Shown: positions 54,549 through 63,619 of the stretch, one piece after another | Layout of the letters: every line of letters starts with the position of its first letter | Position numbering within the stretch: the stretch's first letter is position 1 | DNA from: Flavobacterium caseinilyticum | GTDB lineage: Bacteria > Bacteroidota > Bacteroidia > Flavobacteriales > Flavobacteriaceae | Reading direction: 5' to 3' | Length of the DNA: 64,000 bases | NCBI RefSeq assembly: GCF_004349085.1 | Contig: NZ_SMFM01000004.1 | Coordinates: 115,255 to 179,254 of the forward strand | Translations under genes and position numbers: made by a program | Notes under the pieces: generated by a model | Seen by the model: only the letters and a program-made list of their open reading frames with translations | Told to the model about the DNA's origin: nothing | Databases searched by the model: none

Positions 54549-55697
54549 TTAAAAGATTTTTTTTAGAATTAGGAAAGTTAATCGAATTTCATTTAAAATT
54601 AAAAAGACGCTAAGGATTTGAACTATTGTTACAAAATACTTTGGATTTGGAAAGAATTTAGTATAGATAAAAAAGTAACTTAAATAAATGATAGGTAACA
54701 AAACAAGCCAATATCTGCTAAAACCGGTTCCTGCTAAAATAAAACCAAGAATAACTAATGAAAAGATCAAGAGTAAATTGAAAACAAGCATACACTTTAC
54801 TTTTTGATAGAGTCCGAAGAATACGGCTAAAATCAATACTAAACTAATGAAAAAATTTCTGACACCAATAATAGGCACAAATAAAGATATAAATGCTGGT
54901 ATTCCATTAATACGACTAACTTCATAGTGTTTTTCTAAACCTAATCCACATTTTATATTATACCAAATTGGATTCTCGCCGATTTTGAATCTGTTAAAGT
55001 AACTTATCTCACTTAAATTTTGGGATTCAATAATATACACATATTTGAACCAAAATAGTAATGGAGAAACGATTAGTAGTGATAGTAATAGTACTTTCCA
55101 AAAATATTTTCTTGAAGTAGTGAAAAATGAATAGTAATAAACAAGAAGTAGCAAACCTAAAATGGCATATAAGTATCTAGTAAATATTAACAAAATAAAT
55201 AAAATAAACAATTTTTTGAAATTTGATATAGTTTTTGGCTCATTGAAGTAATATATAAAACCCCAAAAGGTGAAAAAAATAATAGATTCTGGATATAAAG
55301 AAGGAATAAAAGATATAAAACCAGAAGATATTGTAGTCAATAATATTATACTGTAAATGACTCTTTTGTCTAAGTTAAGTTTGGATAAAGTTAGATAACA
55401 AAAGCGAATACCTACAATTGTAAGTATTATATGAAATATTTTATGTAAGGCAAATCCAAGAAAAGGATATTTACTAAAACTAAAAAAGGCCATTAAAAAA
55501 GGGATTATAGGTATTACTGTGGAAGGATGATCGGTTTGGTAGTATCTTCCAGTCAATATATTGGCAGAAATTTTTAAATAAGTATTTTCATCTCCTTGAA
55601 GTGGTAAAAAAAGATTTCTAAGTGAAATCGTTAGAATTGAAATAAAAAGAAAACTAAATATTTTTTCTCTTTTTATGAAAGATAGTAGACGCTCCAT
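54549..55697 (-). CDS. GT-C membrane glycosyltransferase (GtrC/ArnT-like plan)
   Basis: A 382-residue multi-pass protein with about ten helices, first gene of the minus-strand cassette. The luminal loop after helix 1 has LQGDENTYLKIS (acidic D36, E37), the place of the catalytic Asp-Glu in ArnT/PMT and Gtr-type GT-C enzymes. YYQTDHPSTVIPIIPFLMAF also matches a GT39-like loop. It would take the polyprenyl-phosphate sugar in the periplasm and attach it to the polymer or lipid A. It lies 2 bases upstream of the DPM-like gene. Confidence 0.75.
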   Translation of the reverse strand: MERLLSFIKREKIFSFLFISILTISLRNLFLPLQGDENTYLKISANILTGRYYQTDHPSTVIPIIPFLMAFFSFSKYPFLGFALHKIFHIILTIVGIRFCYLTLSKLNLDKRVIYSIILLTTISSGFISFIPSLYPESIIFFTFWGFIYYFNEPKTISNFKKLFILFILLIFTRYLYAILGLLLLVYYYSFFTTSRKYFWKVLLLSLLIVSPLLFWFKYVYIIESQNLSEISYFNRFKIGENPIWYNIKCGLGLEKHYEVSRINGIPAFISLFVPIIGVRNFFISLVLILAVFFGLYQKVKCMLVFNLLLIFSLVILGFILAGTGFSRYWLVLLPIIYLSYFFIYTKFFPNPKYFVTIVQILSVFLILNEIRLTFLILKKIF

Positions 55698-55760
55698 AAT
55701 TTATTGTTAATCGTGTAAAAGTAGAGCTTTTTATTATTTTAGATGATCATTAGAAATGAA

Positions 55761-55792
55761 TTAAATAACAAGTTCCTTTTTATTTATATTTG
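55761..55792 (+). promoter_or_regulatory. Putative promoter at the cassette end driving the downstream GT4 operon
   Basis: TATATTTG at 55785-55792 matches the Bacteroidota -7 element; TTA at 55761-55763 is a weak -33 with a 21-base spacer. It lies inside the cassette's right border, 32 bases before the GT4 ATG. It could restore transcription of the part of the operon cut off by the insertion. Confidence 0.4.
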
Positions 55793-55824
55793 CTCGATCG
55801 TAATCTTAATAAAGATTAAAAAAA

Positions 55825-56904
55825 ATGCGAATACTTCAATTAATAGACAGTTTAGAATCTGGCGGGGCGGAGCGTATGGCGGTCAATTATGCCAATGCAT
55901 TAGCCGGTCAGATTTCTTTTTCAGGTCTGATCGCCACACGAAAAGAAGGGACTTTGCTAAATCAGTTACATCCTGGGATTTCCTATTTGTTTTTAAATAA
56001 AAAAAGGAGAATAGATTTTAATGCGTTGTTTAAATTGCGACTGTATATTAAACAAAATAAGGTAACTATAATTCACGCGCATGGTACTTCGTTTTTTTTG
56101 GCTTTTTTGCTGAAAGCAACATACCCTTCGGTTCAATTGATTTGGCATGACCATTACGGGGACAGCGAGTTTTTATCCAAAAGGCCTTTAGCTGCGCTGA
56201 AGGTGATATTGCCTTTTTTTAACGGTATTATCAGTGTCAATCAGAAACTCAAAATATGGGCATCGGAAAAATTAAAGTTTAGCAATACCATTTATTTACC
56301 TAATTTCCCATCCGAAAAAAATAGTGTGGACCAAAGAACAGTTTTGGAAGGTGAGGATAGCAAACGGATTGTTTGCCTCGCTAATCTTAGGGAACAGAAG
56401 AATCATTTTTTATTGTTGGAAGTTGCGATGAAGGTAAAAGTTACCCATCCAGATTGGACGTTTCATTTGGTTGGAAAAGATTTCAACGATGGATATGCTG
56501 CACAAATTAGGCATTTAATCGGGAAGAACAATTTGGGAAAAAAGGTGTTTCTTTACGGCAGCAGGGAAGATATCAAAAACATACTGCAGCAATCCACCAT
56601 TGCAGTATTATCATCACAGTCAGAAGGGTTGCCATTGGCACTGTTGGAATACGGTTTGGCTAAAAAACCGGTCGTGGTGACAGCAGTGGGTGAAATATCG
56701 TCGGTGGTGCAAAACGGAAAAAATGGTTTTCTAGTTGCTTCACAAAGCGTCGAAGCATTTTATGAAGCAATTGTGTACTTGATAGAAAATGAAACCTTGC
56801 GAACGAATTTTGGTAATGAGCTGTATGCGACAATTAAAAAAGAGTATTCGGAGGAAGGAGTACTACAGATGTATTTAAACTGGTTGCAAAAGAATTGTAA
56901 ATGA
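55825..56904 (+). CDS. Glycosyltransferase family 4
   Basis: A 359-residue GT-B enzyme beginning ILQLIDSLESGGAERMAVNYA (3-22), with IYLPNFPSE, LREQKNHFLLLEV, LYGSREDIKNILQQ and the E-x7-E motif SEGLPLALLEYG. Its first 48 bases are duplicated at 52301-52348. Before the cassette arrived it probably started inside the propeller-protein gene, whose stop still overlaps the relic copy. It overlaps the Wzy-like gene by 4 bases. Specificity unknown. Confidence 0.93.
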   Translation: MRILQLIDSLESGGAERMAVNYANALAGQISFSGLIATRKEGTLLNQLHPGISYLFLNKKRRIDFNALFKLRLYIKQNKVTIIHAHGTSFFLAFLLKATYPSVQLIWHDHYGDSEFLSKRPLAALKVILPFFNGIISVNQKLKIWASEKLKFSNTIYLPNFPSEKNSVDQRTVLEGEDSKRIVCLANLREQKNHFLLLEVAMKVKVTHPDWTFHLVGKDFNDGYAAQIRHLIGKNNLGKKVFLYGSREDIKNILQQSTIAVLSSQSEGLPLALLEYGLAKKPVVVTAVGEISSVVQNGKNGFLVASQSVEAFYEAIVYLIENETLRTNFGNELYATIKKEYSEEGVLQMYLNWLQKNCK

Positions 56905-58277
56905 AAAAAGAAGATCAATCTTATCTCTATTTAATCGCATTTCATATCTGTATCGGATTCTTAATCTATGTAGTGCCGTTTGCGTCAAAAATATATGGGT
57001 ATTCCATTTTTATATTTGGCATCTATTACATTATAAAAAAGCAAAACCGCAATAATGAAGCGTTGATTGCTGCCGCCTATGTTGTCGGCAGTGAAGTGGT
57101 GCTGCGTATGACAGAGGGCAACCCCACCTATGAGATATCCAAATATGGGGTGATGGTGTTTCTCTTGATTGGCATGTATTTCAGCGGATTTTCAAGAAGC
57201 GCGGCACCGTACTGGATCTATCTGCTGCTGCTGGTTCCCAGTGTGGTTTTGTCCACTTTTGTGCTTAATTTTGACACCAATATGCGAAAAACAATTGCGT
57301 TCAATATTTCAGGGCCTGTCTGTCTAGGAGTGGCTTCATTATATACATTCAGGAGACGAATTTCGCTGGAGCATATAAACGCAATTTTGCTCAGCATGGG
57401 ATTGCCTATTGTCACGATGATGGTATACCTGACGTTGTATACGCCAAATGTAAGAGATATCATAACCAGCACACAGTCGACGTATGAAACTTCGGGAGGC
57501 TTTGGACCCAATCAGGTAGCTACCATTCTAGGACTGGGAATGTTTATTTTTTTCTCCCGAATCATTTTAGCATCCGAAACAAAATTTTTAGTGGCTGTCA
57601 ATTTGATAATATCTCTTAATATAACCTATCGCGGGATGATTACGTTCTCAAGGGGCGGGATGATTACCGGATTTCTGATGATTGTATTGTTGCTGCTGTT
57701 TCTGTATTTTAAATCCAATAGCAATGGTAAGATAAAATTGAATTATATTATGGTGCTAATCGTCTTAGCGATGGCGGCTACTTGGGCGTATACATCATAC
57801 CAGACCGGCGGTCTGATCGACAAACGCTATGCGAATCAGGATGCGCAGGGCAGGGTCAAAAAAAGTCAGCTGACCGGGCGCGAAGACATTGCTCAGGATG
57901 AAATTGCCATTTTTTTGGAAAACCCTATTTTTGGCGTCGGCGTCGCCAAAGGTGTTGAAGTACGGAGATTAAAACGAGGAAATAATATTCCGATATCGCA
58001 CGATGAAATTACCCGGCTAATGGCAGAGCACGGTATGCTGGGTATTTTTGCGCTGTTGCTGTTGTTTTTTACGCCGTTTTTTTTGTACCTCGAGAACTCG
58101 TTCAATATGTTTTTACTGTGTTTTGTTGTGTTTTGGTTTTTAACGATCAATCACGCCGCAATGCGTATTGCCGCGCCCGCCTTTGTTTACGCGCTGGCGT
58201 TGCTGAACGTGCAGTTGGGCGGAACGACTATCCGTACGGAAACCGAGCAACAGCCTCAAGGAAGGGTTCTGGCATAA
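56901..58277 (+). CDS. Wzy polymerase / O-antigen ligase family membrane protein
   Basis: A 458-residue protein with about ten to eleven hydrophobic helices. The large periplasmic loop and following helix carry the Wzy_C/O-antigen-ligase signature GREDIAQDEIAIFLENPIFG followed by VGVAKG, and SRGGMITGFLMIVLLLLF lies before it. It is either a Wzy polymerase, which joins repeat units in the periplasm, or a ligase. The gene follows the GT4 gene with ATGA overlap and precedes a WcaJ-type initiator, which argues for a Wzy-dependent polymer made with Wza/Wzc. Polymerase versus ligase cannot be settled from sequence. Confidence 0.85.
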   Translation: MKKEDQSYLYLIAFHICIGFLIYVVPFASKIYGYSIFIFGIYYIIKKQNRNNEALIAAAYVVGSEVVLRMTEGNPTYEISKYGVMVFLLIGMYFSGFSRSAAPYWIYLLLLVPSVVLSTFVLNFDTNMRKTIAFNISGPVCLGVASLYTFRRRISLEHINAILLSMGLPIVTMMVYLTLYTPNVRDIITSTQSTYETSGGFGPNQVATILGLGMFIFFSRIILASETKFLVAVNLIISLNITYRGMITFSRGGMITGFLMIVLLLLFLYFKSNSNGKIKLNYIMVLIVLAMAATWAYTSYQTGGLIDKRYANQDAQGRVKKSQLTGREDIAQDEIAIFLENPIFGVGVAKGVEVRRLKRGNNIPISHDEITRLMAEHGMLGIFALLLLFFTPFFLYLENSFNMFLLCFVVFWFLTINHAAMRIAAPAFVYALALLNVQLGGTTIRTETEQQPQGRVLA

Positions 58278-58346
58278 TAAATATGCGTTGTGCACTAAAC
58301 TTTGCTGCAAAAGCATTAAATTGCGGCACCAATCTAAAAACCAATA

Positions 58347-59741
58347 ATGTTTGAAGTAGACAAAATGCATTTTGAAATATCAGAGCGAAAGATGATTTTG
58401 CGCCTCTTTGACGTTGTCTTTGTCTGCACGGCTTTGTATATCATCGGAAGTATCTCCTCGATGGACTATTTTACAGTTTTTACTACGCATTTTTATTCGA
58501 TGGTGGTATTGGCTCTGTATATCAACCTGTTCGGCACCATTTTCGAAATGTATAATTTGCAGGTGGCCAGCAACCAACTTCAGGTGCTCAAAAGTGCTAT
58601 AGTCACTGCTTCCGTGACCGTATTAGTGTATTTGCTGACCCCGTTTTTTTCTCCTGAGCTGCCGTCGAACCGTTTGCAGATCCTGTTGTTTTATCTGATC
58701 GTGTTTGCTGCGTTGTTTTGCTGGCGGATGTTGTATGTACAGTTTCTGGCATCGAATCGCTTTGTTCAAAATGCAGTTTTAATCTGCGACAAGGAGCAGG
58801 TCGAGGAGCTGATTCTGGGCTTGGAAAACATAGATCCACATTATAAAATTATTGCGTTTGTGCATTCCGATGCTGTCGAAGACGATGGCGTTGAATATCA
58901 TTATGTACGGAACATTAAAAGAGAGGCGCTTCATTCGTTTGTCAAAGAAAATGGGATATCGGAAATTGTCATTGCCTCGCAGAAAACCGAGGGCATTACC
59001 GCCGAACTTTACCAGCAGCTGCTCCGCTTGTTAGAGTCGGGCCTTATCATCAGGGAGTACACGCAGGTGTATGAAAGTAAGACCCATCGTATTCCGGTGC
59101 ACTATATCGCCAGGGATTTCTATCGGTTTTTCCCGTTCAGCAGAAGCAATCACAATAAATTATACTTACTGTTTGTCCGAATTATTGAGATCATTATTTC
59201 GGTGGTCGGATTATTGGCGGGATTGCTTTTGCTGCCGTTTATCATAGTCGGAAATGCGTTGGCCAATAACGGAACACTGTTTTATACCCAGCAGCGTATC
59301 GGTAAAGACGGCGTTGTTTTTGACATACTGAAATTGAGAACGATGATTACCAATGCCGAGACGGATGGTGCGGTGTTTACGACTACCAATGATTCCAGAG
59401 TGACGGTTTTTGGGAAATTCCTCCGGAAAACACGAATCGACGAATTCCCACAGTTCGTCAATATTCTAAAAGGGGATATGGCCGTGATAGGTCCGCGACC
59501 GGAACGCCCGGTTTTTGTCAAGAAAATTGCTGAAATCATGCCTTTTTACGAAACCAGACATATTATTAAGCCGGGACTTACCGGATGGGCGCAGGTCAAT
59601 TATTCGTATGGTGAAACCATTAGTGACAGCCTTATAAAATTGCAGTACGACTTGTATTACATCAAGCACAGGAGTATTTTTCTGGATCTTAATATCGCGT
59701 TTAAAACAATTACGACGGTGTTGTTTTACAGGGGGCAGTAA
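58347..59741 (+). CDS. WcaJ-type polyprenyl glycosylphosphotransferase
   Basis: A 464-residue long-form phosphoglycosyl transferase (EpsE/WcaJ class). About four N-terminal helices (20-135) are followed by a Rossmann-like domain (about 140-235). The catalytic module is like that of PglC: a re-entrant helix near 270-300, FDILKLRTM, catalytic TRIDEFPQF (D365, E366), GPRPERPVF, KPGLTGWAQVNYSYG. It starts a second glycan by adding, typically, glucose- or galactose-1-phosphate to undecaprenyl phosphate. It is the last gene of the plus-strand block. Confidence 0.94.
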   Translation: MFEVDKMHFEISERKMILRLFDVVFVCTALYIIGSISSMDYFTVFTTHFYSMVVLALYINLFGTIFEMYNLQVASNQLQVLKSAIVTASVTVLVYLLTPFFSPELPSNRLQILLFYLIVFAALFCWRMLYVQFLASNRFVQNAVLICDKEQVEELILGLENIDPHYKIIAFVHSDAVEDDGVEYHYVRNIKREALHSFVKENGISEIVIASQKTEGITAELYQQLLRLLESGLIIREYTQVYESKTHRIPVHYIARDFYRFFPFSRSNHNKLYLLFVRIIEIIISVVGLLAGLLLLPFIIVGNALANNGTLFYTQQRIGKDGVVFDILKLRTMITNAETDGAVFTTTNDSRVTVFGKFLRKTRIDEFPQFVNILKGDMAVIGPRPERPVFVKKIAEIMPFYETRHIIKPGLTGWAQVNYSYGETISDSLIKLQYDLYYIKHRSIFLDLNIAFKTITTVLFYRGQ

Positions 59742-60589
59742 TTTATATTTTTTATTCTTTCTATTATTATTACTATTATTTGAAGTTGCGCGGAGCTGAG
59801 ATTACGGGGGTTTTTATTGTCCGATAAAAACAGCATGAGTATTTTGGCCACAGATTAGCACAGATTAAACGGATTTTTATTCTCTGTTTTCATTTCCGCT
59901 TTGTGGCAGCGACTAATGTTATTACTATTATTATTATTATTATTACCCGTAGGTTTAATTAAATTTAAGTATTAAAAGTCACCAATTGTATCTTAGAACT
60001 TATTGATTTTGTTAATTCAAGGAACGCCACAGGAGCGAAAGCGAACGGGCGAAGCAAATCGCATTTGTGAATTTCTGATGTGATTCCTCCTCTGTCGGAA
60101 TGACAAAATAAAATGTTGTCTTATTTTTAAATCATTATTGTCCGATTAAAATAAGGTGTAGTCCCTACGGGACCAATTTCAAATTTCGAACTATTTTACT
60201 ACCATTATATAACCTCGATGAGGTTGCTTCGTTAGGAGTAAAATATTGGTAGCAAATTAATAGGCAGGCCACTAAAAATGTCCCTTGGGGACTATATTCA
60301 TAAGGTTTTATCAATTTTAAAAAGTTTTTTGCACAACAATGTTTTTAAATAATTTCACCTAACCGATTACTATTATTATTATTATTATTATTATTATCTG
60401 AAAGACGTGACCGCGAGCTAAATTTACATGCTGCAAATGCTTTCAAAAAAAGTAAGCCACGAATTACACGAATTGCCTCGAATTTTTATTGTATTTTTAA
60501 ATAATTAGCGAATTAGCGGTAAAAAATAAGCTGCGTGTTTGATGACACAGTTCCAACGAACGAGTATGTTATAGTAACAGATAAATCTG
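59742..60589. repeat. 848-base gene-poor region with TTA microsatellites and a palindromic element
   Basis: No gene is seen. TTA/ATT runs lie at about 59757-59780, 59925-59945 and 60371-60397. A CACAGATTAGCACAGATTAAACGG string at about 59853 belongs to the ACGGATT family also seen near 61850-62000. At 60161-60173 and 60280-60292 two GTCCCT(a/t)(c/g)GGGAC-like palindromes flank an inner inverted repeat (ACCTCGATGAGGT at about 60212-60224), giving a folded element of about 130 bases. Confidence 0.75.
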
Positions 60590-61729
60590 CTACATTATAA
60601 TCGGAATTCTTTTTTTATTCTGAATCGCCAGGCGGACCAAAATGATGCCGCTGGTTAATATCAATGGCAGTACCACCAGCAAATGCGCTTTGTTGATGAT
60701 AAAAAAGAAATAAATCGCTAACGTCGCCAAGTTAAACAGAGCTAGATTGTAGATTCCTTTTTTGTTTTTGGTGCCATAGAAATAAAGCAAGCCCAGTAAA
60801 GTGGGGTTAAATAACAACGTATTGTAGTTGTTGGCGAGTTCCAGATGCAGAGAATAAAATCCCACGAATATAAAGAACAGTCCCAAAACGCCCATGATGC
60901 TGAGGTAGAACAGATCACTTTTTTTGTTGTTGATCAGCACGATAAACCCAAGGAAAAGCAAATACGTGTAAGCATTATTCCACCATGAACGCGGTGTTTC
61001 TTTTTTGAATTCGAGCAGCGTTTTGTTTTCGGGAGCTAAAAGCTGGTTTTGGAAAGTAACTTTCGTCAGACTTTTTTGCAGCTCGAAAGGCAGGAAGATT
61101 TGTTTGCCCAATCGATCTACCTTTGTACCGAATATGATGCTGGTGCCCAGTTTTTCGTAGAAGTGACCGTCAAAGTATGGATATAAGATCGTTCGGTAGC
61201 TTATGTCGGTGTCTTCTTTCTTGACAATGGCGGTGGTGTCTAAGGTTGCATTGAGAATATCTACGACCATTGAAGTACAGTTTTTATCAATAAACTTATA
61301 CGTGTAGTGGCTTTCTCCGGATGCTAAAGAGGTATTCAGCTTATCATATAATCGCTGTTTCAGCGGGAATGGAATTTGCAGTTGCTGCTCATAAACCGAC
61401 CTTTTTTCATAGCGGTATTGTTCGAGGAAATCGGCGTAGGAATGCGCTACGGCAAAATATTGCAAATCGCCTTTTATGAATTTCATGACGAAGTTGGGCG
61501 TATCAAAGTCGAACGCGCCGTAATTGTATACCAGATCGATACCGTTGTCTGCGTCCTGCACGCGAATTGCCGTGTGGCCGAAAAGCGAATAGGATTCGTT
61601 GCCCGTGCCGCAGGTAAGCACACTGACGTTCGTGTTTTGTGATAACTGGATGTTTTGGCCGAAACTAAAGTGTGTAGCTGAAAATAAAAAGAGGAGAAGT
61701 ACTATTTTTTTTAAAGACGATGGATTCAT
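60590..61729 (-). CDS. DUF4105 domain protein with C-terminal membrane helices
   Basis: A 379-residue exported membrane protein. The N-terminal signal peptide (LLLFLFSATHFSFGQ) is followed by the DUF4105 domain: LTCGTGNESYSLFGHTAIRV (about 38-57), YNYGAFDFDTPNFVMKFIKG, YFAVAHSYADFLEQY and KNCTSMVVDIL. Conserved His and Cys in these blocks suggest a papain-like fold (family proposal, not proven). Five hydrophobic helices fill about 255-370. It is common in Bacteroidota, of unknown function, with no clear link to the polysaccharide genes. Confidence 0.88.
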   Translation of the reverse strand: MNPSSLKKIVLLLFLFSATHFSFGQNIQLSQNTNVSVLTCGTGNESYSLFGHTAIRVQDADNGIDLVYNYGAFDFDTPNFVMKFIKGDLQYFAVAHSYADFLEQYRYEKRSVYEQQLQIPFPLKQRLYDKLNTSLASGESHYTYKFIDKNCTSMVVDILNATLDTTAIVKKEDTDISYRTILYPYFDGHFYEKLGTSIIFGTKVDRLGKQIFLPFELQKSLTKVTFQNQLLAPENKTLLEFKKETPRSWWNNAYTYLLFLGFIVLINNKKSDLFYLSIMGVLGLFFIFVGFYSLHLELANNYNTLLFNPTLLGLLYFYGTKNKKGIYNLALFNLATLAIYFFFIINKAHLLVVLPLILTSGIILVRLAIQNKKRIPIIM

Positions 61730-62411
61730 TTAGGGTACTATTAGAATATGATGCATTAAACAGATTGAGCAAATTTACAAGGATTTTTGAGTTTTGCGTC
61801 GAAAAAGGAGGCTAATTGTGTTTTGTGCGCAGCTACAGTTTGCAGCTATGGAACACGGATGACACTGATTGAACGGATTAGCACGGATTTTTCTTTTTGC
61901 TGTTAAAAAAGGCGTTTTAAATTGGTGTGTATATGGTATTCTGGATATTAGCTTTAGCCACGGATTATCACGGATTAAACGGATTTTTGTTGTGAGGTTA
62001 AATGACGGGTGTTATCTGCTTTACGCTTAATGTTTGAGCTGTTTATTTTGAGTTTGTGGTTAATGTTTTTATTTGCAGGAAAATGGATAAAATGATTGCT
62101 GATTTTTGATTAACGATTTTTGATTTCAGATGTTTGAAATTCCGACAATCTAATTGTTAATGGCACCAAATCAGAAATCTGCAATCGTTAATCTTCAATC
62201 TAAAATCTGTTAATTTAAAGACTTTGCGTTTGATCTTGGGACTTAACGTCATTTTTTGGTGTGGCAACTATATGAGCAGGAAAATGGATAAAATGATTGC
62301 TGATTCTTGATTAACGATTTTTGATTTCAGATGTTTGAAATCGCTTAAAATCGACAATTTTAGTAGTTTACGACGGCAAATCAGAAATTATTATTATTAT
62401 TATTATTATTT
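61730..62411. repeat. Repeat-rich spacer: ACGGATT strings, two ~200-base units shared with 18640-19595, and a TTA run
   Basis: No gene is seen. GATTGAACGGATTAGCACGG (about 61870) and CACGGATTATCACGGATTAA (about 61960) are short repeats. At 62084 and about 62283 two diverged copies of the 204-base unit begin (GATAAAATGATTGCTGATT... then GATTAACGATTTTTGATTTC...). A TTA run follows at 62388-62410. They are in the same orientation as the block at 18698-19595. Confidence 0.88.
61770..61777 (-). promoter_or_regulatory. Possible -7 element for the DUF4105 gene
   Basis: On the minus strand this reads TAAATTTG, matching TAnnTTTG, about 41 bases before the start codon. No -33 TTG was found at the expected distance. 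Confidence 0.3.
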
Positions 62412-62433
62412 GGAGGTGAGGCGATAAAATGGA

Positions 62434-63513
62434 TTAATTTCTAAACATCCCCAAGTCCACTTTTACCGAAAAAATATTCGAATACAAAGCGGTACTCTGA
62501 TTGCCGAGATCGGTCAACGCATAATCAATCTGAATGCCTTTGTATTTAAACCCCAGACCGATATTGGGCTGAAATCCTGTTTTTTCGGTGCTGTCCAATT
62601 GCTGTACTTTTTGGAAATTCCCGACGCCGGCACGCACAAAAACCAAATCGGTGTACCCGAATTCCAGTCCAACTGCCGGATCGATACTGACAAAATCAGT
62701 GGAAACAATATCATTGGTTCTGGCAAAGCGCATATTCATATTGGCAGCTGCGACGATACTGTAATCATAACGGATGATGAATTTTCTTGCGATTCCCAGT
62801 TGTGCTTTAGGAGCGGTAATCTCGGTGCTTTCGGGTAATTCCTGATTTTCTCCCGGAACAGCGTTTGCAATTTTTGCGTAGGCGTCTTCGTCAATATTCC
62901 AAATATTATAAGTGGTGGTGATATCGCGTACCATCAGTCCAAACTGCCAGTTGTTTTTTTCGAATTGTACACCCACATCAAAACCAAATCCCCAGGAGCT
63001 GGCAAATTCACCGATGATTCTGCGGATTACTTTGGCACTGACGCCGTACTGAAATCCCGGCACCGGCAGTTTGCGGGCATACGAAAAAGTAAAACCGTAG
63101 TCGGCGGCTGAAAACAGGCTGATGCGGTTGTAATCGATATTGCCCTGGCTGTCGATCAGTTCGGTGGTATTGAGAATGTCATCCACGCCAAAACGAATCA
63201 GCGAAATCCCCCACGCACTGCGGTCATCAATCGGGCTCGCATACGCCAAATAGTCGTACTGGGCGATATTGGCGAAATAACTCGCATGCATTGCCGACAG
63301 TTGGTGATCGTCCATATGAATCAGTCCGGCAGGATTCCAGTAGCCCGCATTGACATCATTGGAAGTAGCCACAACAGTATTCGACCGCCCCAGAGCAGCA
63401 GCATCGACGCCGATATTCATAAACTCATTCGAGTATTTCCTGACGGCCTGACTGTGCATCAGGGTGCTTATCAAAAGTATTGCTATTAAAAAGCTTTTTT
63501 TCAAGGGTAGCAT
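62434..63513 (-). CDS. PorV/PorQ-family outer membrane protein
   Basis: A 359-residue predicted outer membrane beta-barrel protein. The signal peptide (FLIAILLISTLMHSQA) is followed by the family's N-terminal block: NIGVDAAALGRSNTVVATSN, NAGYWNPAGLIHMD and HASYFANIAQYDYLAYA (residues about 32-90). Repeated amphipathic strands then run to the C-terminus. In type IX secretion, PorV shuttles cargo and PorQ helps attach it, but the family has other members. A strong Bacteroidota marker, not part of the sugar pathway. Confidence 0.85.
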   Translation of the reverse strand: MLPLKKSFLIAILLISTLMHSQAVRKYSNEFMNIGVDAAALGRSNTVVATSNDVNAGYWNPAGLIHMDDHQLSAMHASYFANIAQYDYLAYASPIDDRSAWGISLIRFGVDDILNTTELIDSQGNIDYNRISLFSAADYGFTFSYARKLPVPGFQYGVSAKVIRRIIGEFASSWGFGFDVGVQFEKNNWQFGLMVRDITTTYNIWNIDEDAYAKIANAVPGENQELPESTEITAPKAQLGIARKFIIRYDYSIVAAANMNMRFARTNDIVSTDFVSIDPAVGLEFGYTDLVFVRAGVGNFQKVQQLDSTEKTGFQPNIGLGFKYKGIQIDYALTDLGNQSTALYSNIFSVKVDLGMFRN

Positions 63514-63619
63514 TTTTACAAACGAAATGTCTGTTTAATTTTTATCAAAAATATAATTTTTTACTGAGGTTATCGAGTTTTGTTGTTGAATTTACCGTGA
63601 TTGGCGAAATGAAGGTCAT

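Larger units (their letters stand above)
52349..55824. mobile_element. Opposite-strand gtr-like gene cassette bounded by direct repeats
   Basis: About 3.5 kb of AT-rich DNA with four minus-strand genes (GT-C, DPM-like GT2, GtrA, methyltransferase) interrupts a plus-strand operon. The 5' end of the downstream GT4 gene occurs on both sides (52301-52348 and 55825-55872). No transposase, integrase or terminal inverted repeat is visible, so homologous exchange or a cassette-type insertion is more likely than transposition. 52349-52561 holds no gene. Confidence 0.7.

Noticed and set aside
52349..55824. Transposon or integrated phage
   Set aside because: No transposase, integrase, phage gene or terminal inverted repeat was found. 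Only the direct duplication of the GT4 gene start supports insertion.
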